NCBI GenBank assembly: GCA_028279825.1
Contig: JANQNA010000004.1
Location: 1-43,722, forward strand
Reading direction: 5' to 3'
Source: an archaeon
Lineage (GTDB): Archaea; Aenigmatarchaeota; Aenigmatarchaeia; GW2011-AR5
DNA: 43,722 nucleotides
Shown one piece after another: positions 7,688 to 14,208 of this stretch; positions within the stretch are counted from its first letter, which is position 1, and every line of letters begins with the position of its first letter. A program made the position numbers and the translations under genes. Below the pieces are notes generated by a model that saw nothing but the letters and a program-made list of their open reading frames with translations, was not told where the DNA came from and searched no databases.

Positions 7688-8458
7688 ATGCTTAAGCGAA
7701 AGATTTCCAAAATCACAGGCATAAATGAAAGCGAGCTTCCGGGCAGCTACCAGGTAATCGGTGATATAGTTCTAGTCAAAATCAAGAAACATAAAAAGAA
7801 AGTTGCTGAAGCTATTCTACAAATATTGCCATACGTTAAAACTGTATGTGAAATAACAGAGGTCACAGGTGAATACAGGCAGCCGAGAGTTGTGAAAATA
7901 CTTGGAAAGGGCACGGAGACCATACATAAGGAAAATGACATTCTATACAAGATTGATGTCGCTAAGGTTATGTTTTCTAAAGGGAACCTATTTGAGAGAA
8001 AACGATTGCTTAAGCAGATAAAACGCAATGAAACAGTTGTAGACATGTTTGCCGGTATTGGTTACTTTTCCTTGGGTATAGCAAAGTTTACCAAAGCTAA
8101 AGTAATTGCTATAGAAAAGAACCCTGTGGCATTTGGTTTTCTAAAGGAGAATATTTTGCTGAATAAACTGAAGAACGTCAGAGCTATACTTGGTGATAAC
8201 AGAACAGTTAGCGAAAAGGCTGATCGTATTCTTATGGGTTATTTCCCTGGAACAGAACAATTTTTGCCTTCGGCATTGAAAATGGCAAAAAAAGGTACCA
8301 TTGTTCATTATCATAACGTCTATACGGAAAGGGAACTATGGAAGAAGCCACTGGAACAGATAAACAAAGCTGGAAATGTGGAAATACTCAACAAGAAAAA
8401 AGTGAAATCCGTCGGTCCACGTAAGTACCATGTCGTTATAGACTTTAAGGTAGCTTGA
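7688..8458 (+). CDS. taw2: Wyosine aminocarboxypropyltransferase Taw2 (TYW2)
   Basis: About 256 aa class I methyltransferase fold. It is expected to transfer the aminocarboxypropyl group of SAM to 4-demethylwyosine in tRNA-Phe. The SAM motif is VVDMFAGIGYFSLGIA, and the E of IAIEKNP would bind ribose. RILMGYFPGT replaces the NLP-type motif of Trm5 and marks the Taw2 branch. ATG 7679 and TTG 7670 are alternative starts. I prefer ATG 7688, the first ATG downstream of the transcription start predicted from the TATA box. The end overlaps the convergent enolase gene by 14 bp. Confidence 0.88.
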   Translation: MLKRKISKITGINESELPGSYQVIGDIVLVKIKKHKKKVAEAILQILPYVKTVCEITEVTGEYRQPRVVKILGKGTETIHKENDILYKIDVAKVMFSKGNLFERKRLLKQIKRNETVVDMFAGIGYFSLGIAKFTKAKVIAIEKNPVAFGFLKENILLNKLKNVRAILGDNRTVSEKADRILMGYFPGTEQFLPSALKMAKKGTIVHYHNVYTERELWKKPLEQINKAGNVEILNKKKVKSVGPRKYHVVIDFKVA

Positions 8459-9635
8459 AGCTGCGCCCTTGGAACTTAATTACCGCCTCTTCCAAACGCA
8501 ATAATTGGTTGTACTTTGCTACGCGTTCAGAACGGCAAGGCGCGCCTGTTTTAATTGCAAAGGCTCCTGTACCTACAGCAAAGTCTGCTATGAAGCTGTC
8601 CTCAGTGTCGCCTGATCTGTGTGATATTATTATCTCCCAGTTGTCTTCCCTAACCATCTTTATGGCTTCCAGTGTTTCTGTAACAGTACCTATCTGGTTT
8701 ATCTTTACAAGCAACGCGTCACAGGAGTTAGCCTTTATAGCTTTCTCAATTCTTTCAGTATTTGTTGTCGTAAGATCGTCACCGACCACTAAAAATCGCT
8801 TCGCCTTCTTCTTTAGCGCAGCGAAACTTTGAAAGTCTTCTTCGTCAAACGGATCTTCTATGGATATTATTGGGTATGTCTTTGCTAGATCCATGTAATA
8901 ATCAATCATCTTCTTTGGTGACAGGAATTTGCCGTCAATGTTATAATTTCCAGTGAAGAACTGCGAAGCGGCTGCATCCATTGCTATCTTCACGTGTTTT
9001 TGATATCCACACTCATCAATAGCACTAGCCAAAAGGTCCAGTGCATCTCTCGTTATTTTCAATGGTGGTGCAAAGCCTCCTTCGTCGCCTACATTGGTTG
9101 CATTCTTTCCATGTTTGGACTTTATAATTTTCTTTAGTTGTTGATAAATCTCTACGCCCGCATAACAAGCTTGGCTGTAATTTGGAAACTTTATCGGCAC
9201 AATCATGAATTCCTGTATAGCTAAATCGTTACCAGCATGTGCACCGCCATTAATGACATTCATGAAAGGAACTGGGATGGATCTTTTATTGGTTATCTTG
9301 CTTACGTCACCATGCGCGCGTGCGAAAGCCATTGAAAGTGCTGTTGTTGTGTTTCCTCCTAACCTTTGTTTGTTTGGTCCAGCTAGATCACACAATATTT
9401 TATCAAAACTTGTTTGGTTGAGATTTTTATTAGCAACATGTTTTGCAACGATTCTTACATTGTTGACTGCTTTAGAAACATGAAACTTATCTTCATCTCT
9501 CAGTTCAAGGGCTTCGTGTTTACCAGTGCTAGCACCAGAGGGGCAAATAGCACGATGCCCGTTCAGCTCCACCTCTACTGTTGGCTTTCCTCGACTATCC
9601 AGGACTTGACGCGCTTTCAGAGATGTGATTCTCAT
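8445..9635 (-). CDS. eno: Enolase
   Basis: 396 aa, slightly shorter than most enolases. It interconverts 2-phosphoglycerate and phosphoenolpyruvate in glycolysis and gluconeogenesis. The N-terminal signature LDSRGKPTVEVE, the loop SGASTGKHEALELR, the metal ligands in AMDAA, SIEDPFDEED and VVGDDLTTTN, and the signature SHRSGDTEDSFIADFAV are all present. The catalytic Lys lies in LLVKINQIGT. The start overlaps the trm5 stop by one base (TAATG), so the two genes are co-transcribed and probably coupled. Confidence 0.97.
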   Translation of the reverse strand: MRITSLKARQVLDSRGKPTVEVELNGHRAICPSGASTGKHEALELRDEDKFHVSKAVNNVRIVAKHVANKNLNQTSFDKILCDLAGPNKQRLGGNTTTALSMAFARAHGDVSKITNKRSIPVPFMNVINGGAHAGNDLAIQEFMIVPIKFPNYSQACYAGVEIYQQLKKIIKSKHGKNATNVGDEGGFAPPLKITRDALDLLASAIDECGYQKHVKIAMDAAASQFFTGNYNIDGKFLSPKKMIDYYMDLAKTYPIISIEDPFDEEDFQSFAALKKKAKRFLVVGDDLTTTNTERIEKAIKANSCDALLVKINQIGTVTETLEAIKMVREDNWEIIISHRSGDTEDSFIADFAVGTGAFAIKTGAPCRSERVAKYNQLLRLEEAVIKFQGRSFKLP

Positions 9636-10468
9636 TACAAAACCTCGAAATCTATTCTGTACTTCCAGATTCTTGGGCCGTACGGAAGAACTTTCTGTAC
9701 TTCCGTGAACTTTATTTTCTTTTTCATATGCTTAGCTATTTTGTCTATTTCATCCTTCTTGTCATGTAAGTATACTTCCTCGGAGAAGCAATAAAGATGA
9801 CACGTGCCGTGTTTTTTCAGACATTTCAATGATTCTTCTAAAAAATGTATGGAAGTCTCAGGCAGCGGCATAACCACCCTGTCACACTTACCATAGAAAT
9901 CTTCTACAGTCTCGCGAACGTCTCCCAGAACAATATGAATCAGCTTGGACTTGTTCAGCTTCGTGTTATCAAGAAAATAATCAACCGCCATGGGATTGAT
10001 TTCTACAGCCAGGATCAATTTTGGTTTGGACTTCTTTTCTATTACCAGCGGGAACGGTCCCACGCCGGCGAAGAAAACCATTATTGTTTCACCTTCTAAC
10101 ACTTTCTCAGCTATGCGCAAGCGTTCAGTACCTTCCCTGGGAGAAAAGTAGCTGGTTCTTGGATCCAGTATAAACCTACAGCCGCTTTCTGTATGTGTAA
10201 CCTCTGTGTTCTTGTCACCAGCTATTAACTTGTATTCACGTACGCGAAAAACTCCTTTTATCGGCGAGGATTTTTTCAAAACGGATTTCACGTTCTTGTG
10301 TTTCTGCATTATAGCCTTTGCTATTGTCTTCTCCTTCTTCTCTAATTCCTTTGGAATCTCTATCAGAGCCACAGCCTTTTCCTTGGATCCTACTATATCA
10401 AAAGAAGTCGGTATAAGCTCCATTTCCTTCTTTGTTAATTTCTTTTTCAGGAGTTCTTTGTAAGTCAT
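9635..10468 (-). CDS. trm5: tRNA (guanine-37-N1)-methyltransferase Trm5, short form
   Basis: 277 aa. It makes m1G37, which protects reading frame and is the substrate of Taw1. Domain D2 (SFDIVGSKEKAVALIEIP) is followed by the class I methyltransferase with SAM motif VFFAGVGPFPLVI and catalytic VVMPLPE. It is about 60 residues shorter than M. jannaschii Trm5: the N-terminal D1 domain, which inspects the tRNA elbow, appears to be missing. The first gene of the trm5-eno pair, with an AT-rich box (TTTAAAA) upstream at about 10475-10480. Specificity between Trm5 subtypes cannot be settled by eye. Confidence 0.9.
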   Translation of the reverse strand: MTYKELLKKKLTKKEMELIPTSFDIVGSKEKAVALIEIPKELEKKEKTIAKAIMQKHKNVKSVLKKSSPIKGVFRVREYKLIAGDKNTEVTHTESGCRFILDPRTSYFSPREGTERLRIAEKVLEGETIMVFFAGVGPFPLVIEKKSKPKLILAVEINPMAVDYFLDNTKLNKSKLIHIVLGDVRETVEDFYGKCDRVVMPLPETSIHFLEESLKCLKKHGTCHLYCFSEEVYLHDKKDEIDKIAKHMKKKIKFTEVQKVLPYGPRIWKYRIDFEVL

Positions 10469-10505
10469 AAATTAGTTTTAAATCTCTGAATTTTTAAAGG
10501 AAAGT

Positions 10506-11042
10506 ATGAACAAAATCATCGCAGTAACCGGCCTGATAGGATCAGGTAAAGATACTGTTGCTGAATACATAGCGGAAAAGTACGGCTATACAATAATTGA
10601 CTATGCTAACATTCTCAGGGAAATGTGCAAAAATGAAGGCCTGGAACTGACCAGGGACAATCTGCAAAATCTCAGGCTAAAATACGGTAATACATTCCTG
10701 GCAGAAGAGGTTGTTGACAGGGTAAAGAAATCGGGAAAGGACAAAATACTTATTACACCACTAAGACGGTCGGAAGATTATGAGATACCTAATAAAGAAC
10801 TTGGTGGTATTGTCATGATTTTGGTCGAATCAGACGATAAAATCAGGTTTGAGAGACTTTCCAAACGCGGCAGGGAAAACGATCCAAAAGACTTTGAAGA
10901 ATTCCAGAGACAGGCCAAGAGAGATGACGATATCTATGATTTTGACAAGACTTTTTCCTATGCCAAATACAGAATACAGAACAACGGTGACATAGACCAA
11001 CTGAAGAAACAGATAGACAAGATAATGGAGGAATTGGTATGA
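10506..11042 (+). CDS. UPF0200-type P-loop kinase
   Basis: 178 aa nucleotide kinase-like protein resembling dephospho-CoA and adenylate kinases. The P-loop is GLIGSGKDT (residues 9-17), and LSKRGREND (about 118-126) fits the LID arginine region. It matches the archaeal UPF0200 group in length and N-terminus; the true substrate is unknown. First gene of a three-gene operon: it overlaps the hydrolase gene by 4 bp (ATGA). A TATA-like TTTTAAATC lies about 30 nt upstream of the ATG. Confidence 0.82.
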   Translation: MNKIIAVTGLIGSGKDTVAEYIAEKYGYTIIDYANILREMCKNEGLELTRDNLQNLRLKYGNTFLAEEVVDRVKKSGKDKILITPLRRSEDYEIPNKELGGIVMILVESDDKIRFERLSKRGRENDPKDFEEFQRQAKRDDDIYDFDKTFSYAKYRIQNNGDIDQLKKQIDKIMEELV

Positions 11043-11584
11043 AAGTCGTAATAGTCCACGGTTGGGATGGAAAACCCGAAATGCATTGGTATCCATGGCT
11101 GAAAAGTAAACTAAACATAGAAACCATTATCCCGGAAATGCCCGATACAGAGAATCCTAGGATTGATGCTTGGGTTGGAAAGCTAGAAAAAATGGGCCTT
11201 GGAGAAGATACTATCTTCGTTGGTCATAGTATTGGTTGTCAGACAATTCTAAGATATTTGGTTGATAAAAAGGCAAAAGGTGTTGTGCTTGTTGCACCAT
11301 GGATGAAGCTTAATCAGAAGGTTCTGGAAGAAGAAGGTCCTGAGTCAGTAGCAATAGCAAAACCTTGGATAGAAACGCCAATAGACTGGGACAAGATAGA
11401 TGCAAAGACCGTTTGTATATTTTCTGACAACGATCATTTTGTTCCTTTGGATAATAAGAATATATTCAAGGAAAAGCTAAATGCAGAGATAATCGTGGAA
11501 CATAACATGGGCCATTTCATTGAAGAGGCAGGAATAAAGGAATTGCCTTCTGCCTTGGAAGCTGTTAAGAAGATGGTTGGATGA
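11039..11584 (+). CDS. RBBP9/YdeN-type alpha/beta serine hydrolase
   Basis: 181 aa small alpha/beta hydrolase. The N-terminal VVIVHGWDGKPEMHWYPWL is typical of the RBBP9/YdeN family. Nucleophile elbow VGHSIGCQ, acidic residue in FSDNDHFVP, and His in HNMGHFIEEAG complete the triad. Substrate unknown. It overlaps both neighbours by 4 bp, so kinase, hydrolase and acetyltransferase are probably translationally coupled. Confidence 0.9.
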   Translation: MKVVIVHGWDGKPEMHWYPWLKSKLNIETIIPEMPDTENPRIDAWVGKLEKMGLGEDTIFVGHSIGCQTILRYLVDKKAKGVVLVAPWMKLNQKVLEEEGPESVAIAKPWIETPIDWDKIDAKTVCIFSDNDHFVPLDNKNIFKEKLNAEIIVEHNMGHFIEEAGIKELPSALEAVKKMVG

Positions 11585-12000
11585 CTATCGAAAGAACTCA
11601 AATCACATATCGTTTGGCAAATAAACACGATTACAAGGGTCTTATTAAATTCTATAAAAGACAAAATTCAAGAAGGTGTCTACGAAGAATCCTCAACGAG
11701 GACAGTGTTAGGATTGCAGTTGCACAGATTGATGATATAATAATCGGCAAAGCACTGATTTATATTCTGCCATGGACTGCCGGAAAGAAGAAGGATAAAC
11801 GTGCAATAATCGCCGAGGTCTTTGTCGATAAAAGGTATCGCGGCAGGGGAATTGCCACTGACTTGATGAAATTTTGTATAAAGACTGTGAAAAATGTGGC
11901 AGAAGATATACAAGTTGATAGAGTGGAGCCCGAAAATAAAGCTGCGATAAGATTATATAAGAATTTATTGTCAAAGGAAAGAGTAACATTCATGTCATAG
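11581..12000 (+). CDS. GNAT-family N-acetyltransferase
   Basis: 139 aa. The acetyl-CoA loop is RYRGRGIATDLMKF (about 87-100), and the conserved C-terminal ENKAAIRLYKNL fits the GNAT fold. A lysine-rich loop (GKKKDKR) precedes strand 4. Acceptor unknown. It overlaps the hydrolase stop by 4 bp and ends 40 nt before the first tRNA-Pro gene, which may be part of the same transcript because no clear TATA box precedes that tRNA. Confidence 0.85.
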   Translation: MTIERTQITYRLANKHDYKGLIKFYKRQNSRRCLRRILNEDSVRIAVAQIDDIIIGKALIYILPWTAGKKKDKRAIIAEVFVDKRYRGRGIATDLMKFCIKTVKNVAEDIQVDRVEPENKAAIRLYKNLLSKERVTFMS

Positions 12001-12063
12001 ACAAAAATGCTATTAGCATCAGTTGTAGAGGATTAGTCAGGGCTCGTAGTCTAGTTTGGTCAG

Positions 12064-12095
12064 AGACTGACGTCCGAAGGACGTCTAACGGCTTA
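12064..12095 (+). other. tRNA-Pro(AGG) intron 1 (D-arm), 32 nt
   Basis: Joining ...GGTCAG to GATCC restores the D-arm seen in the neighbouring tRNA-Pro. The central helix is GGTC (12058-12061) with GGCT (12090-12093), including two G-T pairs. The intron core is a 7-bp hairpin, GACGTCC/GGACGTC. A one-base shift (12063-12094) is also possible and would give AGAT instead of GGAT. Confidence 0.65.
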
Positions 12096-12113
12096 GATCC
12101 GTGCTTAGGGAGC

Positions 12114-12142
12114 AATTCACCAGGTTTCTAGTGAATTCCTAT
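12114..12142 (+). other. tRNA-Pro(AGG) intron 2 (3' anticodon stem, 40/41), 29 nt
   Basis: Exon TAGG (12106-12109) pairs with intron CCTA (12138-12141), and the inner stem is AATTCAC/GTGAATT. Splicing restores stem CGTGC/GCATG. The geometry is identical to intron 2 of the next tRNA-Pro, with compensatory base changes. Boundaries are good to about one base. Confidence 0.7.
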
Positions 12143-12160
12143 ATGTGACCCCGGTTCAAA

Positions 12161-12200
12161 TGAGCTTTTCCCTGAGGCTTAAAAGGAAAAGTTCTGAAAT
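12161..12200 (+). other. tRNA-Pro(AGG) intron 3 (T-loop, 59/60), 40 nt
   Basis: Canonical bulge-helix-bulge: outer helix is the T-stem CCCGG/CCGGG, central helix TTCA (12155-12158) with TGAA (12195-12198), bulges AA|T and AT|T, and a 10-bp inner helix GAGCTTTTCC with GGAAAAGTTC. Splicing gives T-loop TTCAAAT. Confidence 0.88.
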
Positions 12201-12286
12201 TCCGGGCGAGCCCACTCATTTTTAAAGGTATGGCATAGATTATTCTCTTGTGGGTTCGTAGTCTAGTTTGGTTAGGATCCGAGCTT

Positions 12287-12323
12287 ATAACCTTTTCAAA
12301 CCTTACAGGGAAGGCTAGCTCAC
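12287..12323 (+). other. tRNA-Pro(TGG) intron 1 (anticodon loop 33/34), 37 nt
   Basis: Outer helix TCC (12278-12280) with GGG (12325-12327), central helix GAGC (12281-12284) with GCTC (12318-12321), bulges TT|A and AC|T, inner helix TAACCTT with AAGGCTA (one mismatch). Splicing yields loop TTTGGGA. Confidence 0.85.
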
Positions 12324-12330
12324 TGGGAGC

Positions 12331-12361
12331 ATTTTGTTAGTTGTGGCTGACAGAATCCAAT
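12331..12361 (+). other. tRNA-Pro(TGG) intron 2 (3' anticodon stem, 40/41), 31 nt
   Basis: A 10-bp inner stem (ATTTTGTTAG with CTGACAGAAT) is followed by CCAA, which pairs with exon TTGG. The TTGG exists only after intron 1 has been removed (T12286 joined to 12324-12326), so splicing should be ordered. Splicing restores stem CGAGC/GCTTG. Confidence 0.75.
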
Positions 12362-12462
12362 TTGTGACCCCGGTTCAAATCCGGGCGAACCCATCCAAAC
12401 TCTTCAAAAAAGTTTGATCAAAATAGGTTTAAATTATTTTTTGACATCATTTCTTTGATAAA

Positions 12463-13422
12463 ATGGATGGACAAGAACAATCAGAGCAAGAGCTGCTAAA
12501 AGAGCTTATAAGTCGGAACCATTTCAGTGTTGACGTAGTTTCCCCTGGTCCCAGGACTCGTTATCCGGTGTTTCATATTGATTCAATGTTGCATTATCCG
12601 GAGGGTACCATGGAAAGAGAGGGCAGAGGAGGTCACGGCTCACATTCCCATCATGTAAATCCTAGATATGTACGCATGGAGGAACGCGCCTACATGGATG
12701 ATGCAGTGAGACATGGTGCTGATTTATTGTTTACTTGGTCACTTGAAGCCAAGAAATTAGAAGCTGAAAGATCTGGTAAATTTCTCCCTGAAGAGGATAT
12801 GGAAAAAGAAGATGCAGAAAGAACTTTAGACGATGAGCAGATTTGGGATCCTTCGGGATATGATTGTGTTTTAGAAAATTCACATGGATCGCATTCAGAT
12901 GTTATTTTGAATATGGCAAGAAGAGAAACTGCCGAGTATTGGATACGAAGATATATGGGGGAAGAAGCTGGATCAGAACGTATACGAGAGGCAAGAACCA
13001 GGGGTTTGAGAAAACTAAAGGATCATGAAGAAGGTAGATTATTCACTGGTTTAATTTTTGCTATAGACGGTTTTGAGTATCAATGGAGATACGGAAGATC
13101 TCCTGCTTCACAGAAAATGGGAAATCTGTTACATAGCAAACAACATTATGACAGAATCTGTTCCGAATTGGGCGTAGTACCGGTTAATTTTGGTTTTGTC
13201 GGGGAATTAGCAAGATTAGAACTTGAGTATGGTAGTGCGGTGCCTTTTGAAAAACATGCAAAACTCTTGGTAGATGAACTGGTAAGACGTGGGAAAAAAC
13301 AATACCATAGAGGTAGTTTTGATGTTTGGATTGGAAAGCGACGTGCCACGGTTAGACACACTAGCTGCGGATGTCGTCATAACGAACCACCAGAGACCCG
13401 GGAAGCAATTATAAAACTATAA
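12463..13422 (+). CDS. His-rich protein of unknown function
   Basis: 319 aa, no family recognised. Features: an N-terminal FHIDSMLHYPEG (about 43-54), a His-rich stretch GGHGSHSHHVNP (about 62-73), a second echo NSHGSHSDV (about 144-152), a charged middle, and a C-terminal CGCRH. The repeated HGSHS elements and spread His, Asp and Glu residues look like possible metal ligands, which would fit a hydrolase, but this is inference. There is no signal peptide. A TTTAAATT box lies about 30 nt before the ATG, so the mRNA is probably leaderless. Composition resembles the orphan genes at 36-38 and 40-43 kb. Confidence 0.75.
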   Translation: MDGQEQSEQELLKELISRNHFSVDVVSPGPRTRYPVFHIDSMLHYPEGTMEREGRGGHGSHSHHVNPRYVRMEERAYMDDAVRHGADLLFTWSLEAKKLEAERSGKFLPEEDMEKEDAERTLDDEQIWDPSGYDCVLENSHGSHSDVILNMARRETAEYWIRRYMGEEAGSERIREARTRGLRKLKDHEEGRLFTGLIFAIDGFEYQWRYGRSPASQKMGNLLHSKQHYDRICSELGVVPVNFGFVGELARLELEYGSAVPFEKHAKLLVDELVRRGKKQYHRGSFDVWIGKRRATVRHTSCGCRHNEPPETREAIIKL

Positions 13423-13439
13423 ACAAGTTAGTAATTTCT

Positions 13440-13910
13440 ATGGAAATAAGATTGGCTGAAGAGAAAGACGCGAAAGCTGTGGCAGATATAATCAAGAGGC
13501 ACTCTCAGGATGACTACATGGGTTATGTGACCTTTGATCACAGATACATAATCGAGAAGATGAAGAAGAACAATTTCTACTTTGTAGCTGAGTCCAAAGA
13601 CGTACAAAGTACGTCAAACGCCTCTGTTATTGGCTGTATAAGAGCTTCCATTGTGGATTTAGATTTAGCGGAAATACGCACAATGTGCGTAGACGAGCCG
13701 CATAGACGAAAGGGAGTCGCTTCGCGACTACTGGAAGAAGCCCTGGAACTTTTGAAGGAAAAGAAAATGAGAAAAGTGGTTGCGAGATCAAAAGCGGATG
13801 CTAAAGAGGCTATGGCATTCTTTGAGAAAAACGGCTTCGTAAAGGAAGGGTTCTTCAAGGAACATTATAGAAAAGGGATAGACATTGTGCAGTTCGGTAA
13901 ATTCATCTAG
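13440..13910 (+). CDS. GNAT-family N-acetyltransferase
   Basis: 156 aa. The conserved core is IRTMCVDEPHRRKGVASRLL (about 79-98) with the acetyl-CoA pyrophosphate loop RRKGVA, followed by KADAKEAMAFFEKNGF, typical of GNAT strand 5 and helix 4. It resembles RimI-like or small-molecule acetyltransferases; the acceptor is not predictable. It begins 17 nt after the His-rich orphan and is probably co-transcribed with it. It overlaps the convergent DUF202 gene by 8 bp. Confidence 0.88.
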   Translation: MEIRLAEEKDAKAVADIIKRHSQDDYMGYVTFDHRYIIEKMKKNNFYFVAESKDVQSTSNASVIGCIRASIVDLDLAEIRTMCVDEPHRRKGVASRLLEEALELLKEKKMRKVVARSKADAKEAMAFFEKNGFVKEGFFKEHYRKGIDIVQFGKFI

Positions 13911-14157
13911 ATTTTTCTAGTTTCTTCATGTAATTCTGCTTATCTCGCAGACGTCTCACAGATTCAATTAATTCGATAAATCCTATAACAATCAAGCCAA
14001 AGCCGATTACCTGGAAAACTAATGCCGGTAAAACATTGACTACTACGAGGCCAACACCAATAAGGGCCAAAGCGGTCCTCATAAAGGACAGGATTGTCCG
14101 TTCCTTTGAAAGTATCAGCTGCTGTTCTTCCAGGGTTGCCTTTCTTTTTCTGGGCAT
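13903..14157 (-). CDS. DUF202 (YidH-like) small membrane protein
   Basis: 84 aa. The signature is SKERTILSFMRTALALIGVGL (about 17-37), matching the ERT..xxxRTALALIGxG pattern of DUF202, with a second membrane helix at about 45-65 and a basic tail. Function unknown. It has an ATG about 27 nt from an AT box (14181-14188) that is shared with the divergent L,D-transpeptidase gene. Confidence 0.8.
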   Translation of the reverse strand: MPRKRKATLEEQQLILSKERTILSFMRTALALIGVGLVVVNVLPALVFQVIGFGLIVIGFIELIESVRRLRDKQNYMKKLEKSR

Positions 14158-14208
14158 ATTATTTTAATAGCCATTTCCAGTTAAAAAGATTTTTAATGAT
14201 AATAGTAT

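Larger units (their letters stand above)
12040..12214 (+). tRNA. tRNA-Pro with three introns; apparent anticodon AGG
   Basis: Acceptor GGGCTCG (12040-12046) pairs with CGAGCCC, discriminator A12214, no CCA. Removing introns 12064-12095, 12114-12142 and 12161-12200 leaves a regular cloverleaf: D-stem GTCT/GGAT, loop AGTTTGGTCA, anticodon stem CGTGC/GCATG, loop TTAGGGA, variable TGAC, T-stem CCCGG/CCGGG and loop TTCAAAT. The anticodon AGG (12107-12109) is uninterrupted. A34 is very unusual in archaea. The gene could be a functional proline tRNA, a decaying copy, or spliced in a way I have not recognised. Confidence 0.82.
12252..12393 (+). tRNA. tRNA-Pro(TGG) with two introns
   Basis: Acceptor GGGTTCG pairs with CGAACCC (12386-12392), discriminator A12393, no CCA. 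After removing 12287-12323 and 12331-12361: D-stem GTCT/GGAT, anticodon stem CGAGC/GCTTG, loop TTTGGGA with anticodon TGG, variable TGAC, T-arm CCCGG/TTCAAAT/CCGGG. The first intron's canonical motif fixes the anticodon as TGG. The gene closely resembles the tRNA-Pro 37 nt upstream, so they are probably duplicates, yet the T-loop and D-loop introns are absent here. A TATA-like TTTTTAAAG at about 12219-12227 lies 25-30 nt upstream. Confidence 0.9.

Noticed and set aside
12040-12393. Split or permuted tRNA halves instead of intron-containing genes
   Set aside because: Both genes have 5' and 3' halves in normal order with complete acceptor stems, and cis introns account for all extra sequence.
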